Source of the DNA: Bradyrhizobium sp. CCBAU 53338
Lineage (GTDB): Bacteria > Pseudomonadota > Alphaproteobacteria > Rhizobiales > Xanthobacteraceae
Direction of reading: 5' to 3'
Assembly: GCF_015291665.1 (NCBI RefSeq)
Contig: NZ_CP030048.1
Location: 4,340,001-4,404,000, forward strand
Length of the DNA: 64,000 nt
The notes under the pieces were generated by a model. That model ran no database searches. It saw nothing but the letters and a program-made list of their open reading frames with translations, and was not told where the DNA came from. This document shows positions 7,267-16,325 of this stretch, piece after piece (position 1 is the stretch's first letter; each line of letters begins with the position of its first letter). A program made the translations under genes and the position numbers.

Positions 7267-10200
7267 ATGCGGATTGAGCGGCGCCACACCACTTCGGGAC
7301 AGTCACCTTACGCGGGAATCGAATTCCGCCTGACCACGTCGGAGATCCGGAATCCCGACGGCTCGGTCGTGTTCAAGATGGACGGCGTCGAAGTCCCGAC
7401 CGAATGGTCGCAGGTCGCCTCCGACGTGCTCGCCCAGAAATACTTCCGCAAGGCCGGCGTCGCCGCACGCCTGAAGAAGGTCGAGGAAGAGTCCGTCCCC
7501 TCCTTCCTGTGGCGCTCCGTGCCCGACACCGAGGCGCTCGCCGCTCTCCCCGAGAAGGAGCGCTATGTCAGCGAGCTCTCCTCCAAGCAGGTGTTCGACC
7601 GCCTCGCCGGCTGCTGGACCTATTGGGGCTGGAAGGGCGGCTACTTCTCGACCGACGAAGACGCGCAGGCCTTCTATGACGAGCTCCGCTACATGCTCGC
7701 CATGCAGATGGTCGCGCCGAACTCGCCGCAATGGTTCAACACCGGCCTGCATTGGGCCTATGGCATCGACGGCCCCGGCCAGGGCCATTATTACGTCGAC
7801 CCCTTCACCGGCAAGCTGACCAAGTCCAAGTCGGCCTACGAGCACCCGCAGCCGCACGCCTGCTTCATCCAAGGCGTCGGTGACGACCTCGTCAACGAGG
7901 GCGGCATCATGGACCTCTGGGTCCGCGAAGCCCGCCTGTTCAAATACGGCTCCGGCACCGGCTCCAACTTCTCGCGCCTGCGCGGCGAAGGCGAGAAGCT
8001 GTCGGGCGGCGGCCGCTCGAGCGGCCTGATGAGCTTCCTCAAGATCGGCGACCGCGCGGCCGGCGCGATCAAGTCGGGCGGCACGACGCGCCGCGCGGCC
8101 AAGATGGTCGTCGTCGACGTCGATCACCCCGATATCGAGACCTATATCGACTGGAAGGTGAAGGAGGAGCAGAAGGTCGCAGCCCTCGTCACCGGCTCCA
8201 AGATCAACCAGAAGCATCTCAAGGCTGTGTTAAAGGCCTGCGTGAACTGCGAAGGCTCGGGCGATGATTGCTTCGATCCCGAGAAGAACCCTGCCCTCCG
8301 CCGCGAGATCAAGCTCGCCCGCCGCAGCCTCGTGCCCGACAACTACATCAAGCGCGTCATCCAGTTCGCCAAGCAGGGCTACAAGGACATCCAGTTCGAC
8401 ACCTACGACACCGACTGGGACAGCGAAGCCTATCTCACGGTCTCGGGCCAGAACTCCAACAACTCGGTCTCGCTGAAGGACGACTTCCTCCGCGCCGTCG
8501 AGACCGACGGCGACTGGAACCTGAACGCCCGCACCTCCAGGAAGGTGACGAAGACGCTGCGTGCGCGCGACCTCTGGGAGAAGATCGGCTACGCCGCCTG
8601 GGCGTCGGCCGATCCGGGCCTGCACTTCAACACCACCATGAACGACTGGCACACCTGCAAGGCGTCCGGCGACATCCGCGCGTCCAATCCGTGCTCGGAA
8701 TACATGTTCCTGGACGACACCGCCTGTAACCTCGCGTCCGCGAACCTGCTGACCTTCTACAACACCGAGACCAAGCAGTTCGACGTCAAGGGCTATGAGC
8801 ACCTCTGCCAGCTCTGGACCATCGTGCTCGAAATCTCCGTGATGATGGCGCAGTTCCCCTCGCGCGCGATCGCCGAGCTCTCCTACGAGTTCCGCACGCT
8901 CGGCCTCGGCTACGCCAACATCGGCGGCCTCTTGATGACGATGGGCCTGTCCTACGACTCCAGGGAAGGCCGTGCGCTCTGCGGCGCGCTGACCGCTGTG
9001 ATGACCGGCATCACCTACAAGACCTCGGCGGAGATGGCGGCCGAGCTCGGCACCTTCCCCGGCTACAAGAAGAACGCCGCGCACATGCTGCGCGTCATCC
9101 GCAACCATCGCCGCGCCGCGCATGGCGAGGCTTCCGGCTACGAGGCGCTCTCCGTCAACCCGGTGCCGCTCGACCACGCCTCGTGCCCGCAGGCAGACAT
9201 CGTCGCCCATGCCAAGGCGGCCTGGGATGCGGCGCTCGAACTCGGCGAGATCAACGGCTATCGCAACGCCCAGACCACGGTGATCGCGCCCACGGGCACG
9301 ATCGGCCTCGTGATGGATTGCGACACCACCGGCATCGAGCCCGACTTCGCGCTGGTGAAGTTCAAGAAGCTCGCCGGCGGCGGCTACTTCAAGATCATCA
9401 ACCGTGCGGTGCCCTCGGCGCTGCGCGCGCTCGGCTATCGCGAGAGCGAGATCGCGGAGATCGAGGCCTACGCCGTCGGCCACGGCTCGCTCTCCAACGC
9501 GCCCGGCATCAACGCCTCGACGCTGAAGGCCAAGGGCTTCACGGATGAAGCCATCGCCAAGGTCGAAAAGGCCCTGCCGACCGCCTTCGACATCAAGTTC
9601 GCCTTCAACAAGTGGACCTTTGGCGAGGATTTCATCCGCGACCAGCTGGGAATCGGTGCGGAAGCCATTGCGACTCCGGGCTTCGATCTCCTCCAGGCCG
9701 TCGGATTTACAAAACGCGAGATCGAGGCGGCCAACGTCCACATCTGCGGCGCGATGACGGTCGAGGGAGCTCCCCACCTCAAGGCTGAACATTACGCGGT
9801 GTTCGATTGCGCCAACCCCTGCGGCAAGATCGGCAAGCGCTATCTGTCGGTCGAGAGCCACATCCGCATGATGGCTGCCGCCCAGCCCTTCATCTCGGGT
9901 GCGATCTCCAAGACCATCAACATGCCGAACGACGCCACGGTGGAGGACTGCAAGTCCGCCTACATGCTGTCTTGGAAGCTCGCGCTGAAGGCCAACGCGC
10001 TCTATCGCGACGGCTCCAAGCTCTCCCAGCCGCTCAACTCGCAGCTCATCAGCGATGATGAGGACGAGGATGATGCGGTCGAGACGCTCTACGAGAAGCC
10101 GATGGCGGCGCGCGCCACCCAGGTCTCGGAGAAGATCGTCGAGAAGCTGGTCGAGCGCATCATCGTGATGCGCGAGCGCGAGAAGATGCCGGACCGACGC

Positions 10201-11031
10201 AAGGGCTACACCCAGAAGGCGGTCGTCGGCGGCCACAAGGTCTATCTCCGTACCGGCGAATATGACGACGGCCGTCTCGGCGAGATCTTCATCGACATGC
10301 ACAAGGAAGGCGCCGCGCTGCGCTCCTTCATCAACAATTTTGCGATCGCGGTCTCCCTCGGTCTGCAATACGGCGTGCCGCTCGATGAATATGTCGACGC
10401 CTTCACCTTCACCCGCTTCGAGCCGGCGGGCCCCGTGCAGGGCAACGACAGCATCAAGTACGCGACCTCGATCCTCGACTACGTCTTCCGCGAGCTCGCG
10501 GTGAGCTACATGTCGCGCTTCGATCTCGCCCATGTCGATCCCAACGAGACGGGCTTCGACGCGCTCGGCAAGGGCGTCGAGGAAGGCAAGGAGCCGGACG
10601 AGACCCATCACGCCACCAAGCTGGTGTCGCGCGGCCTCACCCGCTCCCGCACCGACAACCTTGTGGTGATGCGCGGCGGCAGCGCCGCCATCGCGCAAGG
10701 CAACGACAGCGCGCCGTCAGGCGGCAGCAAGGTCACGGCCCTCGCGCACGGTGCTTCGACCCGCGTCGGCGACGCCATCGAAGGCGCCGTCGCGCTGAAG
10801 CAGGAAGCCCAGCACGACCTGTCTCCGACGGAGAAACTCGAAGCCCTGCAGTGGAGCAAGGCCGGCAGCGCCGCAACGGTGGCGGCCCCCACCAAGGCCG
10901 AGCGCCGCGCGGAAGCCAAGGCCAAGGGCTATGAGGGCGAGATGTGCAGCGAGTGCGGCAACTTCACGCTGGTGCGGAATGGGACCTGTATGAAGTGCGA
11001 TACTTGCGGCAGCACGACGGGGTGTTCGTGA
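7267..11031 (+). CDS. nrdJ: Vitamin B12-dependent (class II) ribonucleotide reductase
   Basis: A 1,254-residue adenosylcobalamin-dependent reductase that converts ribonucleotides to deoxyribonucleotides in the cytoplasm. The active-site motif N-P-C-S-E is at residues 474-478, with the thiyl-radical Cys at 476. The partner redox cysteines are in PHACFIQ and DDTACNLAS. The finger-loop region ([20 protein letters not shown]) is present. The C-terminus is a zinc-ribbon-like tail with paired cysteines ([16 protein letters not shown]) ending CS, used for re-reduction. The length matches the long alphaproteobacterial form. The ATG at 7267 follows GGACGGGGCAAGACC. The gene is monocistronic, ending at the strong terminator at 11091-11113. 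Confidence 0.97.
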   Translation: MRIERRHTTSGQSPYAGIEFRLTTSEIRNPDGSVVFKMDGVEVPTEWSQVASDVLAQKYFRKAGVAARLKKVEEESVPSFLWRSVPDTEALAALPEKERYVSELSSKQVFDRLAGCWTYWGWKGGYFSTDEDAQAFYDELRYMLAMQMVAPNSPQWFNTGLHWAYGIDGPGQGHYYVDPFTGKLTKSKSAYEHPQPHACFIQGVGDDLVNEGGIMDLWVREARLFKYGSGTGSNFSRLRGEGEKLSGGGRSSGLMSFLKIGDRAAGAIKSGGTTRRAAKMVVVDVDHPDIETYIDWKVKEEQKVAALVTGSKINQKHLKAVLKACVNCEGSGDDCFDPEKNPALRREIKLARRSLVPDNYIKRVIQFAKQGYKDIQFDTYDTDWDSEAYLTVSGQNSNNSVSLKDDFLRAVETDGDWNLNARTSRKVTKTLRARDLWEKIGYAAWASADPGLHFNTTMNDWHTCKASGDIRASNPCSEYMFLDDTACNLASANLLTFYNTETKQFDVKGYEHLCQLWTIVLEISVMMAQFPSRAIAELSYEFRTLGLGYANIGGLLMTMGLSYDSREGRALCGALTAVMTGITYKTSAEMAAELGTFPGYKKNAAHMLRVIRNHRRAAHGEASGYEALSVNPVPLDHASCPQADIVAHAKAAWDAALELGEINGYRNAQTTVIAPTGTIGLVMDCDTTGIEPDFALVKFKKLAGGGYFKIINRAVPSALRALGYRESEIAEIEAYAVGHGSLSNAPGINASTLKAKGFTDEAIAKVEKALPTAFDIKFAFNKWTFGEDFIRDQLGIGAEAIATPGFDLLQAVGFTKREIEAANVHICGAMTVEGAPHLKAEHYAVFDCANPCGKIGKRYLSVESHIRMMAAAQPFISGAISKTINMPNDATVEDCKSAYMLSWKLALKANALYRDGSKLSQPLNSQLISDDEDEDDAVETLYEKPMAARATQVSEKIVEKLVERIIVMREREKMPDRRKGYTQKAVVGGHKVYLRTGEYDDGRLGEIFIDMHKEGAALRSFINNFAIAVSLGLQYGVPLDEYVDAFTFTRFEPAGPVQGNDSIKYATSILDYVFRELAVSYMSRFDLAHVDPNETGFDALGKGVEEGKEPDETHHATKLVSRGLTRSRTDNLVVMRGGSAAIAQGNDSAPSGGSKVTALAHGASTRVGDAIEGAVALKQEAQHDLSPTEKLEALQWSKAGSAATVAAPTKAERRAEAKAKGYEGEMCSECGNFTLVRNGTCMKCDTCGSTTGCS

Positions 11032-11090
11032 GGCGGTAGCCCACCACCAGAGCTAAGCTAGGTTCGCACGAGACCACGACAAAAGACTAA

Positions 11091-11119
11091 GGGGGCAACT
11101 TACAGTTGCCCCCTTTTCT
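11091..11119 (+). terminator. Strong Rho-independent terminator after nrdJ
   Basis: A perfect 10 bp stem, GGGGGCAACT/AGTTGCCCCC, with a TAC loop (11091-11113), followed by TTTTCTTTTT. It is one of the clearest intrinsic terminators in the window. Confidence 0.92.
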
Positions 11120-11169
11120 TTTTATGTTTTATCGAATTTGATGAAAGGCACGAACCGGAGGAAATTGTA

Positions 11170-11745
11170 ATGCCAAAGGATTCGACGCTTTCACTGTTCT
11201 ATCCAGGGCGCGCCAATCCAGGATCATTAGAAGCCAGAGAGCTACTCCAAGTCTTATCGGCCTTTACTCGCATTGCAGGCAAAGCCAGCCGAACCTGCTA
11301 TGGGAACTCGGCGGGTGTATCATTGCGAATTGAGCGGGTTCAACCTGGCTCTGTTGATCTGCAGTGGCTTCACGAAATTGCAGCAACCGCCCAATCAACA
11401 TTCCCCGCATTGCCTGCTCTCGCACTCGGCATTAAAGATATTCACTCGCTGATAAAAGCCTGGTTCGACCTAATGAAATTCCTCCGAGGCCAACCTCCTC
11501 AAAGAGTGCAGAACGTATCGAATGGAAATGCCCTATCAATCGAGAACGCCAGCGGCCAAACGCAGGTATTCAATGGAAACGTGTACAACACATTCATAAT
11601 TGGCGACATTGGCAGCGACGCGGAGAAGCTTGAACTGCCGATCAGACGAGGCGCAACTAAGCTGGAGCTAAAACAGGGAAGGAAAAAGATTACGACCTAT
11701 ATTTGCAGCTTCCCAAAGCAGAAACGCTCCGAACGCGATTGCTGA
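11170..11745 (+). CDS. Orphan hypothetical protein, possibly truncated
   Basis: 191 residues starting MPKDSTLSLFYPGRANPGS, with a near-ideal ribosome site (CGGAGGAAATTGTA). The first ~110 residues are mixed alpha/beta with a hydrophobic helix near 75-100. Residues ~113-145 are rich in Asn/Gly/Ser (NGNALSIENASG), then a basic tail follows. The base composition is clearly more AT-rich than the neighbours, which suggests recent acquisition. The layout recalls uncharacterised two-domain proteins with a C-terminal beta-barrel. The abrupt basic, Cys-ending tail suggests the second domain was lost by frameshift or deletion, but that is a guess. No function is assigned. Confidence 0.7.
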   Translation: MPKDSTLSLFYPGRANPGSLEARELLQVLSAFTRIAGKASRTCYGNSAGVSLRIERVQPGSVDLQWLHEIAATAQSTFPALPALALGIKDIHSLIKAWFDLMKFLRGQPPQRVQNVSNGNALSIENASGQTQVFNGNVYNTFIIGDIGSDAEKLELPIRRGATKLELKQGRKKITTYICSFPKQKRSERDC

Positions 11746-12167
11746 AAAACAAAAAAGTAACCCGCGGCCGATAGGTCCCGACACGCCAATCTTAGCCAAT
11801 ATTTCACTAAGCGTTTCCATTCTCTGCCCCCGCACACAACAATGAACTAAATTCGTTACCGCAGCCTACTTACCTCACCATCCATACCACCGCCGCAGCC
11901 ATCTTGTTGCCCTCCACGCTCAAATGACGCCCGTCGGGACCGACGCCGCCCGGCTGCCGCCAAACTGACATGCAGCGCGTGGGGTTGGCGCAGCGTTTCA
12001 CTTGGGGTGCAGTCCAGCACTGCCCCCAAATCGCAGCTCGGTTCCGGCTTCGAGGCTCATCAACACCCTGCCTTCGAAATTGCCTTTCCGATCACCCCCT
12101 TCCCTCCTAAACTCCCACCTCCACCGGCATGCGTTCCGACGGGCCCGGTAGCAGCGGAGTCACTCTT
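11746..12167. other. AT-richer intergenic stretch with an SGNH-gene remnant
   Basis: Apart from the remnant at 11873-11976 this stretch has no supportable gene. The part nearest the orphan gene (11746-11870) is AT-richer. The right part, near 12060-12130, is C-rich and leads into the ribosome site of the ParB-like gene. Confidence 0.5.
11873..11976 (-). pseudogene. Remnant of an SGNH-hydrolase gene (C-terminal fragment)
   Basis: The minus strand encodes MSVWRQPGGVGPDGRHLSVE and continues through GNKMAAAVV. This is nearly identical to the C-terminal ~33 residues of the complete SGNH-type protein encoded at 13379-13888 (WRQPGSVGPDGRHLSVEGNK). At DNA level 11873-11976 aligns with 13381-13485, with scattered substitutions and small length changes. 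The catalytic Asp-His block is present, but the N-terminal three quarters are missing. It is a decayed partial duplicate flanking the orphan gene. Confidence 0.75.
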
Positions 12168-12683
12168 ATGCCCAAACCGGAAAGCTTCCCGATCGAGAAG
12201 ATCTTCGTTCCCACGAAGCAGAAGAAAGCCATCAAGCCCGAGACCGTCGCGGAGGTCGCGGAAAGCATTATGGAGATCGGACAGCAGGAGCCCATTTCCA
12301 TCAGGCTCGACGGAGACCGCCTCGTTCTGGTCGAGGGGCTGCATCGGCTGGAGGCCTGCAAGGCGCTCGGCGAGACGACCATTCTCGGTGTCCTTGTTAC
12401 GGCCGAGCTGGCGCAGCACAAGCCGCTGCTCGCCGAACGACCCGAAGTCGAGGCTGAACGCCTCAAGATGGCGCGATTGAAACAGTTGCGCCTCGAGAAG
12501 GAAGCCGCAGAGGCATCGATGGCTGCCTCGACGCGCCTCAGCGCAACGGAAGCGCCGCGCGCCCGTCCGGCGAAAGGCGTCCGCGACACCACGAAGGCAT
12601 CACCGGTCCGGACCACGAAATCGGCCCCGAAATCATTGTCGGCCTGGATCAATCAGCAAAAGGGCAGCGGCGGCCGCTATTGA
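12168..12683 (+). CDS. ParB-like N-terminal (Srx-fold) domain protein
   Basis: 171 residues. Residues ~5-85 form a ParB/Srx-like domain: IEKIFVPTKQ, then SIMEIGQQEPISIRLDGDR, then LVEGLHRLEACKALG, where the GLHR box corresponds to the ParB GERR nucleotide-binding motif. The rest is Lys/Arg/Ala-rich, with a helical charged stretch and a basic tail ending NQQKGSGGRY. It lacks the HTH and dimerisation domains of chromosomal ParB, so it is a stand-alone ParB-like nucleotide-binding or nuclease-like protein. The ATG at 12168, with GGAG nine bases upstream, is preferred over the ATG at 12129. No partition partner is adjacent. Confidence 0.78.
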   Translation: MPKPESFPIEKIFVPTKQKKAIKPETVAEVAESIMEIGQQEPISIRLDGDRLVLVEGLHRLEACKALGETTILGVLVTAELAQHKPLLAERPEVEAERLKMARLKQLRLEKEAAEASMAASTRLSATEAPRARPAKGVRDTTKASPVRTTKSAPKSLSAWINQQKGSGGRY

Positions 12684-12781
12684 TGGCTGGCTCCAGAATG
12701 ACGGCGACGGCGCACTCAATTGACCCATCCACCCCGAATTGAATGCATTGGTCACCAGCCAGGCCTGCGCGCTGCTGCGGA

Positions 12782-13225
12782 CTATCCCCTCAACCTCTCA
12801 TCCACGCTCCAGCGCCCCGGCCCCGTCACGAACAGCAGCAGGAGGCCGCCGGTGATCGCGAGATCCTTGCTCAACAGCGTGTACTGCAAATTCTGCGCGG
12901 CCTGCGGAAAATCCCAGTAGCGATGCGCGGTGGCAAAGGCGATCACCACGAAGGCGATGGCGAGAAGCGCGCCGTAGCGCGTGCCGACGCCGAACAGCAG
13001 CGAGACGACGACGACCCATTCGACCACATGCGCGAGCGTGCTCATGACGGCCGGCGCGGGATAGCCCAGCGATTTGAGATAGTCGGCATTCGGCCCGCCG
13101 CCCCACACGGTCATGAGAAACAGAACGGCCAGCAGCACGCGGCCGGCGAGCAGGATCGGATCGGTCGCGCGCGTGGCGATGCCGTCGGTCAAGGCAAGAT
13201 ATGAATGTGACGATCGTTCGGTCAT
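12782..13225 (-). CDS. DoxX-family membrane protein
   Basis: 147 residues with four hydrophobic helices. The N-terminal helix is ILLAGRVLLAVLFLMTVWGG, followed by the DoxX-typical GYPAPAVMSTLAHVVEW and a third and fourth helix (LLAIAFVVIAFATAHRYWDF; LAITGGLLLLF). The family comprises small inner-membrane proteins, some linked to quinone-dependent redox reactions; the role here is unknown. The ATG at 13225 follows GGGGGAAAGC and is preferred over the upstream frame extension, which is not protein-like. Confidence 0.85.
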   Translation of the reverse strand: MTERSSHSYLALTDGIATRATDPILLAGRVLLAVLFLMTVWGGGPNADYLKSLGYPAPAVMSTLAHVVEWVVVVSLLFGVGTRYGALLAIAFVVIAFATAHRYWDFPQAAQNLQYTLLSKDLAITGGLLLLFVTGPGRWSVDERLRG

Positions 13226-13378
13226 GCTTTCCCCCAAAAGCTGAACACGTTGCGACACGCAAATTTTGGCCGCGGCGAACGCTGGTCTTACGGGTGATGC
13301 AGCGTGGCCCGGCCGTCGCCAGACTGCGCCCAAACCGCACCGTCTTACAAGCGCGCATAGGGTGGGGTTAGCCCCGCC

Positions 13379-13888
13379 CTACCTCGCCACGCCCACCACA
13401 GCCGCGGCCATCCTCTTGTTTCCCTCGACGCTGAGATGACGCCCGTCGGGACCGACGCTGCCCGGCTGCCGCCAGACCGACATGTAGGTCCCCCAGACGT
13501 CGACGACGCGGATGCCCCTCGCCTTCAACTGGCTCTTGATGGCCGCGATGTTCTGCATGGCCTGGGCCGGGCTCATATTGTGCCTGACGTCGTTGGCCGG
13601 GTTGTCGCAGAGGATGACGAGCTTCGTCCCAGCCGGGACGGCGCTCGGTGTGCGGGCCAGCGTCTGGTCGGTGGTCTCGCCCCAGACCCCGGCATTGGCG
13701 ACGTGAACCTGGGATCCCTTGGCGCGCAGCATCCCCTCGAGCAAGGCTGGCCACATCTCGGATTCCGAGACGTTGCCGTGCACCGCGCTATGGCCGAGCG
13801 CCACGATCTGCGCGGACGCAGGATGGACCGAGGCAATGACGATGGCCGCAACGGCGGGTAAGAAAATTCGCAGCCTCGAATGGGGCAT
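13379..13888 (-). CDS. Exported SGNH/GDSL-type hydrolase
   Basis: 169 residues with a signal peptide (MPHSRLRIFLP to about VHPASA). Block I is ALGHSAVHGN: the GDS motif has become GHS, but the putative nucleophile Ser is kept. Block III is CDNPANDV, and the C-terminal Asp-His pair is in PDGRHLSVEG. The small length and single domain fit lysophospholipase L1-like esterases acting in the periplasm; the substrate is unknown. The ATG at 13888 precedes the signal peptide. A truncated second copy of its 3' end lies at 11873-11976, so this gene was partly duplicated. Confidence 0.78.
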   Translation of the reverse strand: MPHSRLRIFLPAVAAIVIASVHPASAQIVALGHSAVHGNVSESEMWPALLEGMLRAKGSQVHVANAGVWGETTDQTLARTPSAVPAGTKLVILCDNPANDVRHNMSPAQAMQNIAAIKSQLKARGIRVVDVWGTYMSVWRQPGSVGPDGRHLSVEGNKRMAAAVVGVAR

Positions 13889-14249
13889 GACCGGCTCCAT
13901 CAATTCCTGAAATCGCTTCGCCCGGGGCCGAATGAATGCCCCGTCGAGATCGGCCAATGTTCGCCAGCAGCCCGCGTTTGGCAACTGCGATTTGCGGCGG
14001 AGGACGTCAATCAGTTCGGGAAGCCTGTGCGATCGACCGCAGCTCGCGCTCCTTCCGGAAACAGATCACGTGCGGCGCGGCCGAGATCAATGTTTGCCAG
14101 CTCGGCAGACATCTTCCGGATGACGCGGGCGCCCCTGCTCCAACCCGCTCCCGGCCCGCCATAATTTTTCCTTTGCGCGCGCGTTGTGTTGGACAGCGGC
14201 GAGACCTATCCTTCGCGTGATCGGACCGCCTCCCATTGACGCCGACCGG
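13889..14249. other. Divergent intergenic region
   Basis: This 361 bp stretch separates the minus-strand SGNH gene from a plus-strand coiled-coil membrane protein gene. A minus-strand frame of 33 codons near 14018-14120 lacks a ribosome site. I see no clear terminator or operator, and both promoters should lie here. Confidence 0.4.
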
Positions 14250-15356
14250 ATGGAGCGCGCATCGGTGCCTGAAACGAACGACGCCAACCCTGATAGGGTC
14301 AAGCCCGATATCGGCAAGCCTGATACCGCCAAGCCTGGTACCGTGAAGCCTGATACCGCGAAGCCGGACGAGGCGCGCGCCGAGGGCGGGTTGGCGCGGG
14401 CCTACGACCGGATCAAGAGCGCGGAGGAAGACCTTGCGCGGCTGGACCGGCTGGTTTCCGGAATGGAACGCGATGGCGAACGCCCGCAAACCGCGCCAGC
14501 AAACGCCGCTGCAAAGGCGGCGGAAACTCCGAGGGATGCCGAAACTCCTGATAAAATCGCGCCGGTACCGGTGAGCACAGTTCGCAATCCAGGCCTGAAG
14601 GGAAATCGGCCCATGCTGCGTGCCCTGCTCATCCTCGTGCTCGCGATCGGCGTTCTCGGTGCCGCCGTCGCGTCGCAATATCGTGAGGAGGCCACATCGC
14701 TCAGCAAGTCGATCATGGCGCGCCTGGTTCCGCCGGCCAGTCAGCCCCCACGCGCGTCCGCGGCCGAACCTCCGGCGCAACCGGCCGCCGTGCAACTGGC
14801 TGCTGCGGATCAGCCAAATTCGGTGCCCGCGCCGCCGCGCGGCAAGGACACGGACGTCACGCCAAAAGCCGACTCCCCGGGACCTGACGTTCCAAAGGCC
14901 GAATTTCTCAAAGCGGACGCGCCAAAAGCCGATGGTCCACGAACCAGTGCCCAGGCGCCTGACCCGTCATCGCCCGACCTCGCGCAGTCGCTCAAGACCG
15001 TCACCACCGAGCTTGCCAACATCACTGCAAAGCTCGAGCAGTTGAAAAACAGCAACGAGCAGACGCTACGCGAGCAGGCGGACACCATTCAACAGCTCAA
15101 GGCGGCGCAGCAGAAGGATGCGGCGGACAATGCGCGCCTGGCCGCGCAGGTCCAGGCACTGCAGACGCAACTGACGGCTTCACCGGCGTCCGCAGCCGCG
15201 AAGCCCGCCGTGCGCAGTGTGAACATGGATGCGGCGGCGCGGGCGCGACCTCACGTGCCGGACGCCCCACCGCCCCGGCGACCCAGGCCACCGCGAGAAC
15301 GCTGGATGCCTCCGCCCTATATGGGCGGCCCTTACTACGGCGATCCGGATTGGTGA
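14250..15356 (+). CDS. Single-pass membrane protein with coiled coil
   Basis: 368 residues. The N-terminus contains imperfect KPD-type repeats (about five units, e.g. KPDTAKPGTVKPDTAKPD). A transmembrane helix follows at about residues 122-142 (MLRALLILVLAIGVLGAAVA), then an Ala/Pro-rich region, a coiled coil (ANITAKLEQLKNSNEQTLRE onward) and a Pro/Arg/Gly/Tyr-rich C-terminus ending YYGDPDW. It resembles the protein encoded at 33101-34099 (TM, linker, EQLK coiled coil, Pro-rich end), so the two are probably paralogues of unknown envelope function. Start codon choice is uncertain: the ATG at 14250 was taken over the TTG at 14184. Confidence 0.72.
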   Translation: MERASVPETNDANPDRVKPDIGKPDTAKPGTVKPDTAKPDEARAEGGLARAYDRIKSAEEDLARLDRLVSGMERDGERPQTAPANAAAKAAETPRDAETPDKIAPVPVSTVRNPGLKGNRPMLRALLILVLAIGVLGAAVASQYREEATSLSKSIMARLVPPASQPPRASAAEPPAQPAAVQLAAADQPNSVPAPPRGKDTDVTPKADSPGPDVPKAEFLKADAPKADGPRTSAQAPDPSSPDLAQSLKTVTTELANITAKLEQLKNSNEQTLREQADTIQQLKAAQQKDAADNARLAAQVQALQTQLTASPASAAAKPAVRSVNMDAAARARPHVPDAPPPRRPRPPRERWMPPPYMGGPYYGDPDW

Positions 15357-15444
15357 GCCCGCCAGGCGCGCGGGGCTCGACGGCGGTTAATGCCGTGGGA
15401 TGGGTAGAGCGAAGCGAAACTCATCCTGCGCGCACTGCCGATCG

Positions 15445-15726
15445 CTACCACCAATACGGCCAGCGCCATCCCTCGTAGCGAACATAGGACGGCACGAACG
15501 GCGGGCCGTAGGGATCGACGCGGTCGTCCTCGGGGCGATAGCGATAACGCGGGACGACATTGTAGTCCCACGGCGTCGGCCGCAGCACGGGCGCCGTCAC
15601 GATGAGCCTCTCCTGCGGTGCGCGAACGACGACGGCCTTCCGCGTTCGGGCTTCGGCACCTGATGTTGCGAGGCTCGACAGCACCAGGGCCGTTCCGAGC
15701 GCGCAGGCGACAGTCATGAGTTTCAT
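15445..15726 (-). CDS. Small secreted Tyr/Pro-rich protein
   Basis: 93 residues with a signal peptide (MKLMTVACALGTALVLSSLA to about GAEA). The mature part has an RAPQERLIVTAPVLRP segment, then a Tyr/Arg/Pro/Trp-rich C-terminus ending WRWPYWW. GGAGA lies eight bases before the ATG. No known domain is recognisable; it is one of several small exported proteins in this window. Confidence 0.7.
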   Translation of the reverse strand: MKLMTVACALGTALVLSSLATSGAEARTRKAVVVRAPQERLIVTAPVLRPTPWDYNVVPRYRYRPEDDRVDPYGPPFVPSYVRYEGWRWPYWW

Positions 15727-15879
15727 GCGTTGGTCTCCTTCGCGGGAAGAGTGCTGGAGGACATCCGCCAAGGCAAGCGATTTTGCCCGCGGGCCCGGCT
15801 GGATGACCGCTTCTTGAAAGACGGCTTTCGCCCCGCTTCCATCCCTGATGCCGCACAGTCCGCGATATCATCGGCGCAA

Positions 15880-15924
15880 GCCTTGCTGGTAGCGAAAGGC
15901 TTGCTGCCAGCGAAAGGCTTGCCA
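15880..15924. repeat. 18 bp tandem repeat, about 2.5 copies
   Basis: Units of 18 bp (GGCTTGCTGCCAGCGAAA type) begin at 15880, 15898 and 15916, the last partial. They lie between the divergent small secreted-protein genes, in the region expected to hold their promoters. Confidence 0.6.
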
Positions 15925-15976
15925 CTGAACTTTTGGGCCGCTCGTTCGTTCTCCATGCCAACGGAGGACGGCGACA

Positions 15977-16192
15977 ATGACGTTTGATTTGCGGGCTGCG
16001 GTGATCGCGGCGAGTTTGATCCTGGCATCCATCGCGGTGGCGGCCGCCGAGGGCGCGCAGGACCAGCCCGCAAGGCCCGCCGCTCCCGCGACCGACCATG
16101 CCGGCGCGGCCCAGCATATCCGCGTGATCCTCCCCGCGCCCTGGGAGCCTGCGCCCGCCTCCTCAGGCGCGCAGGCCATGGTCCAGAAATAG
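15977..16192 (+). CDS. Small exported hypothetical protein
   Basis: 71 residues: a signal peptide (MTFDLRAAVIAASLILASIA, cleavage near VAAA) and a short Ala/Pro-rich mature chain with HIRVILPAPWEPAP. GGAGG at 15963-15967 is spaced nine bases from the ATG. No domain is recognised and the low-complexity mature part gives no functional clue. Confidence 0.55.
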   Translation: MTFDLRAAVIAASLILASIAVAAAEGAQDQPARPAAPATDHAGAAQHIRVILPAPWEPAPASSGAQAMVQK

Positions 16193-16325
16193 ACTGGGCG
16201 GAGGCTGCGAGAGACATCAAGCCCAGGAAGGATGCATTTTCGCTTTCAACCCAATCCGGGCTACACACCACACATCTACACGCTACACATGGGGCATCGT
16301 AATCCGCCGCCAGCAGGATCCCCCC

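Noticed and set aside
8230..10698. Very long open frame antisense to nrdJ (about 820 codons)
   Set aside because: It is a codon-usage artefact of a strongly GC3-biased gene. nrdJ is certain on the plus strand.
14018..14120. 33-codon minus-strand frame starting MSAELANIDL
   Set aside because: It has no ribosome site and no independent support, and lies in a divergent promoter region.
15723..15958. Minus-strand frame of 77 codons overlapping the start of the small secreted protein gene (ATGA)
   Set aside because: It has no ribosome site, the 18 bp tandem repeat makes up much of it, and its end simply translates the downstream gene's ribosome site.
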